From positions 2,790,001 through 2,854,000 of the forward strand of contig NC_133294.1 of NCBI RefSeq assembly GCF_005239225.2: a stretch of 64,000 nucleotides of DNA, written 5' to 3'. Source of the DNA: Populus alba. Taxonomy: Eukaryota; Streptophyta; Magnoliopsida; Malpighiales; Salicaceae. Within the stretch, counting starts at the first letter, position 1; each line of letters begins with the position of its first letter. Below the pieces are notes generated by a model, which saw only the letters and a program-made list of their open reading frames with translations, was not told the DNA's origin and made no database searches. Below are positions 8,841 through 19,970 of the stretch, piece after piece. Position numbers and translations under genes: made by a program.

Positions 8841-11800
8841 TCAGTTTATACCTGGATATTCATGCACTCCCAACAGATTTCGCATTTTCAGAAAGGTATC
8901 AAGCTTCAATGGTTTGGTTAGGATATCTGCAACTTGTTGCTGTGTAGAACAGTGAATTAGCTCCAGAATCCCATCTTTAACAAGATCACGGAGAAAATGG
9001 AATCTTACATCTATGTGTTTACTACGACCATGCATCACAGGATTCTTTGAAAGTTTAATTGCTGAAATATTATCACAAAACACCACAGTTGGATTACTTT
9101 GCTCTTGATTTAGGACTGTCAGAATTCTTCTCAACCACTGGCATGCGCTTGATGCTGCAGCAACAAATTCAGCTTCAGTGGTAGAGAGAGTAACCACCGG
9201 TTGCTTCTTTGAAGACCAAGAAACAGCTCCTGAATTCATGAGAAAAGCATATCCTGACGTGCTTTTCCTGTCATTTTGATCGCCAGCATAGTCACTATCC
9301 GAATATCCTACAAGTTCTGCTCTGCCTCCCTTCTTGTAGAATATCCCGAAAACAATTGTGCCCTTTATATACCTCAAAATCCTTTTAGCTGCCTGGAAGT
9401 GAGAATCAGTAGGACGCTCCATATACCTGCTGATCAAGCTGACACTAAACATTAAATCAGGACGTGTTGCAGTCAAATACATTAGGCTTCCCACCATTTG
9501 TTTGTAAACGGTGCTATCAGTTGCTACTCCTTCTTTATCTTTCGTGAGTTTAAAACCAGGAACCACGGGGTTATGTACTGAGTTACACTGAGCCATGTTA
9601 AACCTTTCCAAAATCTCTTGAGCATACTTTCATTGAGTAATGAAGATACCATCTGCCTTTTGTAATACTTCAATGCCAAGGAAGTACTTCATTTGCCCAA
9701 GATCAGTCATGTCAAACTCAGTTTTCATGGACTGTTTAAATTCTTCGAACATGGCATTATCATTGCCAGTAAAGATAAGATCATCAACATAAAGACACAA
9801 AATCAGAATTTTACCTCCACCTGCAGTCTTAATAAATAATGTATGCTCATAAGGACATTTGGTGAAGCCTTCATTGCTGAAATATGTTTCAATGCGACTA
9901 TACCAGGCGCGAGGAGCCTGTTTAAGGCCATATAATGCCTTCTACAGTCGATAAACCTTAGCTTCATGCCCCTTCTGTTCATATCCTGGTGGCTGCTCAA
10001 CGAAGACTTCTTCAGTAATTTCTCCATGCAGGAAAGCCGACTTGACATCAAGCTGGTAGATTACCCAAGATTTCTGTGCAGCAATGGATATAACAATGCG
10101 TATAGTGTCCAGTCGAGCTACTGGTGCGAAGACCTCAGCGTAATCAATTCCATGTTGTTGACAGTACCCCTTAGCAACCAGCCGAGTCTTGTGCTTGTCC
10201 ACTTCTCCATGTTCATTGAATTTTGTTTTGAACACCCATTTTACTCCTATAGTTTTTCCTCCCGATGGCAGCACTATTAAATCCCATGTGTCATTCTTTT
10301 CTATAGCTTGCATCTCTTGATCCATGGCTTTTCTCCATTTCTCAGACTTCACAGCTTCAGCAAATGTAATAGGATCTCCATCAGTGAACAAAGCTAAATG
10401 TGTTAGGTTGACAGTTTCTTCATCTGAGAGCCCTTGTCCGGTTTCATAGTCTCTTATCCACACTGGTGGTCTTCGTGTTCGTGTCGCATGAGATGATGGT
10501 TGTTCTTCATGTGAGATATTAATGTTATCTCCATCAGCTTCAATATTTCCTCCATCTGTTTCAATATTACCTCCATCGGGTTCACTGTCTCCAGTTTCTT
10601 CATTGAAAATAGATTCTTCAGAGTCACCTCCCGCATTTTCAACTGCTCCTTCTGTTTCAACAGCTCCTTCTGTTTCGTTGTCCCACTCAAGCTCAGCGTA
10701 TATGGCCTGTTTGTGATCATCATCCCAGGTCCATTGCTGATCTTCTTCAAATAGTACATCTCGGCTTATAATGATTTTATTTGAAATTAGATCAAACAAT
10801 TTATAAGCCTTAGATTCATCACTTACCCCCAGTAAAATGCATTTTACACTTCTGGCATCAAGCTTTATTCTTTTGTTGTCAGGTACATGCACGTGAGAAA
10901 TGCAACCAAAAACTTGAAAGTAGTCCACTGATGGCTTGTGCCCATTCCACATTTCTGCTGGTGTTTTGTTCTTCATAGCTAGAGTTGGACATCGATTTAG
11001 AATATGCACCGTCCAGTTTACTGCTTCAGGCCAGAATGTCTTGGGAATGTGCTTTGCTGTCAACATGTTGCGCACCATATTCATAATGGTGCGGTTCTTC
11101 CTTTCTGCTACACCGTTCTGCTGAGGTGTATAAGCGGTCGTCAGCTGCCTTTGAATGCCATGCTCATTGCAGAAGTCAGTAAAATCCTGTGATGTAAATT
11201 CTCCTCCACGGTATGTTCTAAGACTCCATATGTAAGATCCTGTTTCGTTCTCAACTCTAGCTTTAAAAGATTTGAATGTGGAATAAGCTTCTGATTTCGC
11301 CATCAAGAAGAACACCCAATTTTTCCTGCTGTAATCATCGATGAATGTAATAAGATTCCTTTTATTGCCATTTGAAACTGGATTAATTGGTCCACATATG
11401 TCAGCATGTACCAACTGAAGAATGTTTTTGGCTCTCTACAAGCTTGCTCTAGGAAATGGATCACGATGTTGTCTTCCCACCAGGCAATCCTCACAAATCT
11501 TTTGTGAGGCTTTAAACAGAGGTAACCCTTTCACCATTTTCTTTTGTTGTAGCACTTTGAGCCCATTCCAGCTGAGATGTCCATACCGACAGTGCCAAAG
11601 GTCTGCTTGATCTGTGATCAGTGTGGAGAAACATTTTGATTCCTTAGGTGGATAACGAGCATGCACAGTGAACATTCTGTCGTGTGTCATTTCTGTTTCC
11701 ATGATCAAACCTTTCTCTTTGTGAAATATTTTGCAAATTCCACGTTGAATGAGAACTGTCAGCCCTTTCTCTTGCAATTGGCCAATACTCAACAGATTAT

Positions 11801-12887
11801 TCTTTAGGTCTGGCACGTAGAAAACTTCTGTGATTACATGCACACACCCATTGACTTCCATTCGAATGTTTCCTTTTCCTTGTACAGTAAGACTAGAGTC
11901 ATTACTAAGCTCCACGGTTTCTCGAAAGCTTTTGTCAAGATCAAAAAACATGTTCTGTTTCCCACACATGTGATTACTGCACCCAGAATCAAGAAACCAA
12001 ATGTGCTCCATGTCAGACTCATTGGAATCTATAAACGCCATTAGCAACATCTCATCCTTTGTTTCAGCATAATTCACCCTCTGTTCCTTGTCTCGTTTAG
12101 GACATTCCTATTGAAAATGCCCCAATTCATGACAATAATAACACTCTAGGATGGATTTATTGAATCCAAACCTACCCCTTCCTCTTCCTCGTCCTTGATA
12201 AGTGCCTCTACCTCCACCTCTTCCTCCTTGCTGGAATCCATGAGTGATCTGAAGTGCTTGTTCATCGTTCACATGTCTGCTGATCCGTTGTTCATGCACC
12301 AAGAGGCTACTTTGAAGCTCGTCTATAGACATTGTGTCCAGATCATTTGATTCCTCAATGGAGCAAACAACATAATCATATTTTGAAGTCATAGACCTCA
12401 AAATCTTTTCAATGATAACCACATCATTCATTTGTTCTCCATGAATGCGCATTTTGTTTGCAATGGTGAGTGTTCTGCCAAAATAATCATTAACAGATTC
12501 TGCATTCTTCATATGCAACACCTCAAACTCTTTGCGAAGAGCTTGCAATTGAGCGCGCTTGACACGTGTTGTCCCTTGATATTTTTGCTTCAATGAATCC
12601 CATATTTCTTTAGTTGTATCTTTCTTTAAGATTGTTTCCAGTATCGATCGATCAATGGCTTGGAACAAATAGTTCCTGGCCTTGAGATCTTTCAGCTTTT
12701 GATCTTCATACGTCTTTTGTTGTATCTCACTGAGACTTGATCCCTCTGCTACAGCAATGATTCCTGTTTCTATTAAGTTCCAATATTCTTTGGAACGCAA
12801 AAAATTCTCCATCAGCATACTCCAATGGTCATAGTGACCATCAAACCTTGGAATGGCAGGTTGCACGAAACTATTTTCGGATGCCAT
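8841..12887 (-). pseudogene. gag-pol: Copia-2 gag-pol, one frame with four stop codons
   Basis: ATG at 12887-12885, end at 8841: 1,349 codon positions in a single frame, no frameshift. Stops: TAG 12108-12110 (inside the zinc knuckle CYYCHELGH..), TAG 11436-11438 (between pre-integrase and integrase), TAG 9942-9944 (RT, in the ALYGLKQAP region) and TGA 9630-9632 (late RT). Domains: Gag, protease (LDSGCSNHM), zinc-binding pre-integrase, integrase, RT with YVDD at 9791-9780, RNase H (YSDSDYAGD, TEAEFVAAA). The second integrase Asp is Tyr (TAC at 11213-11211), while Glu at 11105-11103 is kept at the right distance. Inactive, but recently so. Confidence 0.95.
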
Positions 12888-12943
12888 GTCTCTGACTCTT
12901 TACTTTAATACCTGAAAAGAATTTGATCAAACCTCGTGAGGAG

Positions 12944-12955
12944 GCTCTGATACCA
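12944..12955 (-). other. Copia-2 primer binding site
   Basis: Complement of TGGTATCAGAGC next to the 5' LTR, the initiator-Met tRNA site. It confirms minus-strand orientation. Confidence 0.9.
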
Positions 12956-12957
12956 AT

Positions 12958-13221
12958 TGTAGAATAAAAGAAAAACAAAGAGCTTTGACAGGTTTGATTA
13001 TACGAGAGATGGAAGAATTGATTGATTTATTAAGCAACTGATGTGGCCATTAAATAGCCTTACACTGGAAGAAGAAAAGAATAACTGCCCACGATTTAAA
13101 GTCCTATAATCGTGCTACTGTAATAGAAAAACGATCTTGTTCCTTAAGACAAGGAGGAATTATTCAACATAACAGAAATAGGCTTAAAACAGGGAAACTT
13201 TAAACTAATGATAATTTATCA
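12958..13221 (-). repeat. Copia-2 5' LTR
   Basis: 264 bp, two differences from 8548-8811. Followed on the plus strand by the GCTCT duplication. Confidence 0.95.
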
Positions 13222-13470
13222 GCTCTTTCCTTTAAATTTATAAAAGTTCTGGTTATAAACACGTTTAGCTATGGCTGTCTTTCCAACTCCACCAATTCCA
13301 TAGAGTAAAGCAATGGCAGCACCATGGGATCCATCTTGCAACCATGAGTTGATAGCTTGTACGTACTAGAGCATCTCTTCCAATGAAATGAAGGGGGACA
13401 TGAAATATTTTTGGATCCAAATGCTTTGAGACATTCTCCACAATAGATTGGACAAATTGTGCCTCATACC
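13222..13470 (-). pseudogene. psiTNL-B NB-ARC exon, 5' part with P-loop
   Basis: Minus strand from a TGTAG acceptor at about 13471. It opens with YEAQFVQSIVENVSKHLDPKIFHVP-type linker, then the Walker A motif GIGGVGKT (13299-13277). A net one-base frame change lies between HFIGRDALV and NSWLQDGS. After FYKFKGKS the homology jumps to LLSDIL on the far side of Copia-2, losing some 20 codons and shifting frame. Confidence 0.85.
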
Positions 13471-13822
13471 TACATCAAAAGGTAAAGTACAATGTATGAT
13501 AATTGCTAGTCTCTCTATAAAGGATAAAAATAAAGAACATTTAGCTAAGAAATTAAAGCAGGTTCCATGTCCATGATTGATAGTTAAATTGGTCCATGAT
13601 TGATAGTTAAATTTGTAGGTGCGTTATCACCACCTATTAAAACCAAATCATGTTTGGGAAAAAAAAAACAACAAACAAAAGAAGAAGAAATTATAAGTAT
13701 TTTTTTTTCTTTAATGTTTTCTTATCAGTCTTCCTTTAAATACCTAACCGAAAGAAATTAAGAGTTCACGACCAGCATTCTAGTCTTATGCTATGTGTAG
13801 TTTCATAAGAGATACAACTTAC
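13471..13822 (-). other. psiTNL-B intron 1
   Basis: About 350 bp between the TIR exon donor (GTAAGT, 13822-13817) and the NB-ARC acceptor. Contains a 24-bp-scale direct duplication (CCATGATTGATAGTTAAATT twice, about 13572-13615). The TIR-proximal part matches 1-66, 32610-32692 and 35400-35507. Confidence 0.7.
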
Positions 13823-14034
13823 CCATCTCCTAAAACCATTCCAGCTAAATCTGCAACTTCCTTCAAAGCAATCCTCCACCCGTTCACCCGCTCCATCTCC
13901 TCCTTGAAGCGCTTTTCTTGTTCCACAAATGCTGCAACGAAGCTCCCTGTATGATTTCTGACTTCAGATGGAAACACATCATAGAATACTGGGAAAACTA
14001 TGGAGCCGGTAGTCCTCCTACGTTCCATGATCAT
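13823..14034 (-). pseudogene. psiTNL-B TIR exon, C-terminal third
   Basis: Encodes the end of the TIR domain: VFPVFYDVFPSEV, SFVAAFVEQEKRF, EEMERVNGWRIALKEVADLAGMVLGDG. It is cut off at 14034/14035 by the TGTTGTAACC end of the G1 LTR. The N-terminal two thirds, including the catalytic Glu region, is absent from the window: the other side of G1 resumes only in the gene's 5' untranslated flank. Confidence 0.9.
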
Positions 14035-17000
14035 TGTTGTAACCCATTTTCGAGTCCCCATAAAAATAAAAATAAAATAAATAGCCAAAAGAGGTTAGAA
14101 AAATAACAGGAGGCAGAAGCGCTCAGAAAACAGTTAGAAAATTGGTCAAGGAGGTTAAAAATACAAGGATTGAATTTTTGACAGTATATTCTTGAAGGAT
14201 GAGAGCCCTATTGAGAAGGAAAATTTTAATTTTGAGGAGAAAAGCCCAAATTTGGATGTTTATGGACTTAATTGGTTTTTTATTTGAATTTATAGAGGAT
14301 TTGATTACAAGAAAAATTGATTTTAAGTCAATTTGGGCTTTAATTAGAAGAAATTTAAGTTCTGGGGCCAAAATATATTTTTTAGGAATTTATTGGGTCA
14401 AATCAGGGGCTTAATTGCATAAATATTGAAGTTTAATGGCCAATTAGGGACTTAATTGAGAAAATCCAAAACCAGGGACCAAATTGGAAGAGGCGCGGAG
14501 ATAGAGGGGTTGTTTGGAATTGATTCAGGGGGTTAATTGAAGAAATTGGAAGTTTATTGATCAATTAGGGGCTTAATTGTGAAAATCAGAGGTCAAGGAC
14601 CAAAGTGAAAAACGCGGCCAACTATAGGGGCAGGGACCGAATTTGGCAGGGACGCAATTGAATTTTATTCTTAAAATCAGGACTCGATTGAAGGACTTAA
14701 TAGAACAAACAATAAATTAAGGACTGATTCAAAAACAAATGTTCTGGCGCCTTTTTTTTAAATGAAACGGCGCGTTTTCTCCAAAACGACGCCGTTTCAT
14801 ACATAAAAAAAAAAAAGACCGAACGGTGCCGTTTTGAACGGTATTGTTCACCTTTCTTCTTCCCCCGAACATACAGCGGGGAAGATGGAAAAGATTGCAT
14901 TGTTTAATTTTTTTTGCAGGTCCCTCTAGCCCACCGACCAACCAAGACCCCACGCCGGTGGGCCACCGACAGAAGACAATGGCCGACCACCCGCCGCGCT
15001 GCCGAAACCGAGGGAGGCCCGCCTGGACAGCCGCTCCCTGACCAGCCGCTCCTTGGCTCCATGGTGAAGCCACGCCCACTGGCTCTATAAATAGAGAACA
15101 GAATAAAAGAAACGGGGGAGAACAAAAGAAAAAGAAGAGGAACCTGAAGAAAACTAAAAAACGAAGACAGAGAGGAAGAGAGAGAAACACCCAACCGAGG
15201 AGAGAGAGCCACCGAAAACCCAAAAAAACCAAGAGTAGAGTGAAAGTTTGACGCTGGGAGGGAATTTAGAAAACAAAAAACGAAGAAAACGAACCGAGAG
15301 GGCCGGATTGTTTGGAAATCACCGTGAGGAGTCACCGTCCGTGAGCTAGGACTCTGCCACCGCCTCCACCGCAGCACTGCCAGCAAGCCGTCGTCTCCGC
15401 TGCGCCAGGTACACTTCCTCCCCCCGCATTTTTTTTTCTTCTGAAACTTGCATGAGTTGGCCTCCTGCATGCAGAATCGATGATTTAATTTAAAAAGAAT
15501 TTAATTTTTCAAAAGATTTTCAAACGCGTTCGACTTTTCGCGTGTCGTTTTTAAAATCATTGATTTTCCTCATTGAGTCGATGTTGATATTGCTCGTTTT
15601 CAAAAAAATACAAAAAAATAAAAAAAATCAAAATTTATAAAAAAAAGAAAGTTAAGGGACCAATTTTGAGGCCGAAACAATATTTTTGCCTATGTATAGG
15701 GAATTTTGAATATTGGAGGGAGAGGCAACCTAAGAATTTTTTTTTTTCTTCACCCGAAACCAGCCGCTCCCCCTGGCCCAAGACCTCTCTTTCAGCTGAA
15801 AATTAGGGACTCAGCCCCCCACCCATGGTCTTCTTTTCCTTGTTTCCAGCCGACAATGGAGGCCCCTCCTCATTAGGAGAACCCATATTTCTTCTCATCC
15901 CCAGCTATGCAAAAGTGAGAGGAGATTGGAGCCATTTTCCAGGGGTCTGAGAGCAGTGGGCAGAGACCCACGGTCCCTAGCCCCTTTGGATTTTCTTCTT
16001 CTCCCCTGCACCCGAAGGAGAGAGGGTGAGTTTCCATTTTCTTCTTCCTCAGCTGCCAGACCCAACAGCATACCTTCTCAGCCGGCTCACCCTTTTCCTT
16101 TCCTTCCCTTCTTCCCCTTCAACCAGAAAACCCAACGCCTGCACAAATCAGCCACTCACCCAAACCAGTCGCTCAAGCCTCCTTCCCCCTGGCCACCTGA
16201 TTTTTTTTTCTTTTCCCCCTTCGGCAGCCCATCTTTCAGAAATCAGAGGCAGCCTATGCCTCTCCTTCCCCCCTTTAGCCGTTTCTTCTCCCTTACCCAG
16301 CGCCGTCCTTCAGCCCCATTTTCCAGACCATCCCCATCTTCAACTTTAGCCGCTCAAGCCTCCTCCCCGTTTTCATTTTTTTTTCTGACCCAAACCAGCC
16401 GGCCAAGACAGCTCCCTCATCCCCCTCTTGGCCTTTCCTCCTTCTTCACCATCAGCGACCTGCAGCCATCAAGGACTCAGCTCTGACTAACCTACTTCTC
16501 AGCCACCATGAGCTGACCACCCTCTCCTCTCCATTCAGCCTCCAATAGCAGCGGCCAAAACAACAGCCCGAAGCCAGCCACCGCCAAATTCGTCCGTCGT
16601 CTTCATCCAGCTCCTCCACCACAGAGCAGTCCCCATCATCTCCTCAGACCACCACGGATTTGCCCCCAGTCAGCACCGAAGGCATCCCTTTCCTGCAGCA
16701 ACCTCGCCGCCACCGATCTCCAACCAACCCGCCAGCAGCAACGCCGCCTCCTCACTCACACCGCCCGATCTGCCATCCTAAGCAAAGGAGAAGAAGACGA
16801 AACCCAAAACAACTGACCCGAAAGAACAGCCAGCTGAGAAGAAGAAAGAAGACAGCGGTTCACAGATCTAAAAAAGAAAAAAATCTGAGAACGGATCTGG
16901 CCTAAAATAGACTTGCTGGTTCCGTTTCTTATTGTTTTTTCAGGTCAACACCGGCGAGAAAAGGGCGAGGGGAAGGAGTCGATCTAGACCCCCCTTGTTT

Positions 17001-17729
17001 CTGTTTTTTCTGAGGCAGCGCGTGAACCCACGCGCTGCCACTGTTCCCGAGCCCAGGAAATCTGCTGAACACTGTTCCGCAACTCTAGAAATCCGTTTGC
17101 CACTGTTCTGAATAGTTTTGGATTATTTTGTAATTTTCAGATTGTTTAATGTAATATTTGTGTAATTTTTAGTTTTTTTTAGTTTGTACTTTATGTAAAT
17201 CTGGATGGAAAGAAAAAAGAAAAGAAAAGAAAGAGAAAGTGATAATAAAAAAAAAGGAAAAAAGAAATGTTTGTGTGTGTTTGTTTTTTTTTATTTATGT
17301 AATTGAATTATAAAAATAAAAGACAAAAAGAATTAATTGTTAATTTAAATATGGTTAAATATCTCAAGGAAAAATAAAATCAAGTTGTATTTTCCACAAA
17401 AATATAAGAACAAGCTTCTACATATATTCGGGGATTTAATAACTGATTTATTCAAGCCTTAGAATTTAATTAATATTTTAAATTTTCAAATCACATCAGA
17501 ACACGAAGCAGCTTACCTCAGGTAGGGTGCGTTAGGGGTGCTAATACCTTCCCTAACCACAACCAGTCCCTTACCCACGATCTCTGACACGACCAGTACA
17601 TCAGGTTTCCTAGTAGCCCTCAATGAATTACTAGGTGGCGACTCCAACAAACGAATTCAAAGCAAACGCAACAAACGATGAAAAATCGCCAGCCGATGCC
17701 GCACGCCGGATTTTTTTTGGGGTGCGACA
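14035..17729 (+). repeat. G1 5' LTR
   Basis: Starts TGTTGTAACCC like the G2 and G3 LTRs. It shares their first 450 bp (TTAATTG-rich) and their end block, which carries GCTTACCT(C/T)AGGTAGGG, GGTGCTAATACCTTCCC and CTAGGTGGCGACTCC, and ends GTGCGACA. The middle holds a TATA box, a GA-rich and then very C/T-rich stretch, and the 1.06-kb segment repeated in the 3' LTR. At 3.7 kb it is long for a Gypsy LTR but within the range known for Ogre-like elements. Confidence 0.8.
15086..15094 (+). promoter_or_regulatory. G1 LTR TATA box
   Basis: TATAAATAG after CTGGCTC. The same context recurs in G2 (47455-47463) and in modified form in the solo LTR (40058-40066) and at 29794-29800. Confidence 0.65.
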
Positions 17730-17732
17730 GAA

Positions 17733-17751
17733 TGACGACTCCACTGGGGAC
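17733..17751 (+). other. G1 primer binding site
   Basis: TGACGACTCCACTGGGGAC, three bases after the LTR. G2 has TGGCGACTCC... here, so G1 differs by one base (G to A). It resembles the arginine-tRNA-type site I recall for Tat/Ogre elements. Confidence 0.75.
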
Positions 17752-18415
17752 GGTACTGTTTCTGACATTATTGGACTAAGCTTTGTGTATTTGATGTGTT
17801 TAAGTTTTTGCATTTTTATCTTTTTGTTAATATTTATATCCATGCATTGTATATAATTCTTTCATGCATCACAAGTTTTAATTTTTGAAAGCACACACAA
17901 GCTTTAGGTTAGGTGGGGGACTAGCAGCTTACCTTACGACTTGAGTCAAGGTTTAAGTTTGTGTAAACCCCAACTCTTCGTTGAGTGCTTAGACTGGTAA
18001 TAGTTGGACACGTGCCAACGAATTACCTACTGGGCCCCTATATTGCCTTTACGAGGGCAATAACTGGGACAACAAGAGACCCCTTTTAGAGACCAAGTAG
18101 CAAACCTACCCTGTCTCACGTAAAATGAATAGAACCTGTCTTTAGGATGTATGTGCTATTGTTTTGCATCCGAGCAAACCCTTCTTGAAGCATCTTGAAC
18201 TCAAGACTTGTGGGTGACACAATGGCCATCACTCAGAAATTTTTCATTGTAGAGTTTGGCCAAAAATCACGATTCTTGTTCCATCATACAAGAGTTACGA
18301 CCATATTGTCACCCCTCGAAGGGCGAGTTCATCATATAGATTGCATGTTCATACATTTATCATGCATGTACCTGGTTGAAAGGTAGGTCCCCCACATAAG
18401 CTGTGCTGCACGTGA
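17752..18415 (+). other. G1 leader
   Basis: Clearly homologous to the G2 leader (48988-49551): both carry the AAAGCACACACAAGCTTTA block, a row of TGAGTGC/GGTAAT motifs, ACTGGG(C/A) and AATAGA(A/G)C(C/T)TGTC, ending at AGGTCCCCC just before gag. Confidence 0.75.
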
Positions 18416-19970
18416 TTGAAGAAAGATGATGGAAGTGAAGAAAGGTGTCAGATAGAGGCTCATTATCAGATTAAGGTTGCAAGCATCAAAGGTGAAGTAG
18501 CTGGACTCAGATCTGCTCGAACAAGTGTTGAGCATCAAATGGAAAGAGAATGTCTGCACAATCTTCTGTGGGAACACTGCTTGTCCACGTCCAATTGAAG
18601 CTGCCTCTCCTTTTCAATCATGAACAACAACAACAATGCCTTCAGTCATCAACTAATGACAACTCTGCTTCTTGTCCAGTTGCATTGTTAAGTGTTCATC
18701 TCCTCCACATCATCTAATGGAACCAAACGACTACTAGCCTCTTGTACATGGTACATTAGTCTGCTTTGAAGTTACCTCAATTATGAGCTCAATTCCAGTT
18801 CAGCAGCACAAGATGTTGCTCTGAAAAAACCATGATTAAACAGAACTTCTATGTGGTAGAGCTCTCTCTGTAGAGATTTATTTGTGGATCTGCCAATGGA
18901 AAATGCAAAAGGGAATGTATTAATTTCATATGCTTTGAAACTTTTTCCCACCAGTGGCACGAGCAAAACATTGTAGTAGGCAGAGAGTCAGACCTGGTCT
19001 AAAAATATTAGCAGTCGTCAAACTTCAATGTGGCAGAGCTCTCTCTACAAAAATCCATTTATGGCTCTACAAATTGGGAATGCAAGAGGGGATTTATAAG
19101 TTGCATATGCTACAAATATTTCTCTCATCAGTTTCAGCACGAAGACTTCTTAGTAGGTCGAAGAGCCAGACCTAGTCTGAAAAATATGAGCAGACAACAA
19201 ACTTTAACGTAGCAGAGCTCTCTCGGCAGGAATCTGTTTGTGGATCCGCAAGTGGAAAATCCAAGAAGGAATACAGTAGTTTCAGATCATCTATGATTTT
19301 CCTCCAACAGTGTCAGTATTAAAACGCAAAAAGTAGAGAGGAGACATGCCTAGACTAAAAAAAATGAAGAAGACTGAAACTTCCACAGAGCAGAACTCCC
19401 TCTATTGGTGCTTGTTTGTTGCACCGTTCGAGAAGAATCAAAGAAGAAATAGAGGAGATTCATGTTCATCATTTTCTCCCATAGAAGAGATAAGGCATGA
19501 TTCCACGTGTCGGTAGTGGCGATACTACAAGTTTCTGGGTGCTGCCAAGATTACCAAGCTGTTGGAAAGTTTTCTAACAATCCTCAACCAACCACAACAA
19601 CATTGGAAGATTGAAATGATGTTGTGAGGATTTGCCAAAGAATTGAACAAGCTATGAAGAGAGGAAAGGTTGAAGGATCTGCCATGGATTCTAGAACAAT
19701 GATGAGAGGTGAATCAGGAGATGACTTTGACAGTGTGAAACCTTAATTATGTGGTCTAGCCAGGTCTCACGGTAGCATCAATTGCTCAAATGTCTTTGCC
19801 AAGATTGACATTCCTCTACCACTTAAGTTTGTCGACCCGCATCTGCCAGATTCCAGAATTTTGCTTGACTCCGACAAATCCCATGCAACCACCAATTTCT
19901 AGGTGGTATAATCCAGATAAGAGATGTGATGTCATTATGGGGTCCTCAACCATTTCAAGTGAACAGTTTC
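18416..19970 (+). pseudogene. G1 decayed gag remnants
   Basis: Short plus-strand blocks match the G2/G3 Gag in order. About 18430-18580 reads HYQIKVASIKGEVAGLRSA, like the N-terminal coiled segment. About 19620-19700 reads VVRICQRIEQAMKRGKVEG, like VVRIAERIEQGIRSGRIAE in G3. About 19895-19940 reads PPISRWYNPDKRCD, like the region before the first zinc knuckle. Between them lies unrelated tandem-repeat DNA (18844-19440). No zinc knuckle or pol domain survives. Confidence 0.6.
18844..19440 (+). repeat. Four-copy degenerate tandem repeat, period about 178 bp
   Basis: Units start at 18844, 19021, 19200 and 19378 (spacing 177, 179, 178). Each begins AACTT(C/T)..., then GTGG(T/C)AGAGCTCTCTCT-like, a TTTATTTGTGGATCTGC-like block, a purine-rich block and a closing CAGACCTGGTCTAAAAA-like block. 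The last unit is partial. Identity falls from left to right. It sits inside the decayed gag. Confidence 0.8.

Larger units (their letters stand above)
8548..13221 (-). mobile_element. Copia-2, nearly full-length Ty1/Copia element
   Basis: 4,674 bp on the minus strand inside the psiTNL-B NB-ARC exon. Two 264-bp LTRs (8548-8811 and 12958-13221) differ at two positions. Flanked by the target duplication GCTCT at 8543-8547 and 13222-13226. All domains are present in standard Copia order (Gag, protease, integrase, RT, RNase H) in one reading frame, interrupted only by stop codons. Confidence 0.97.
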
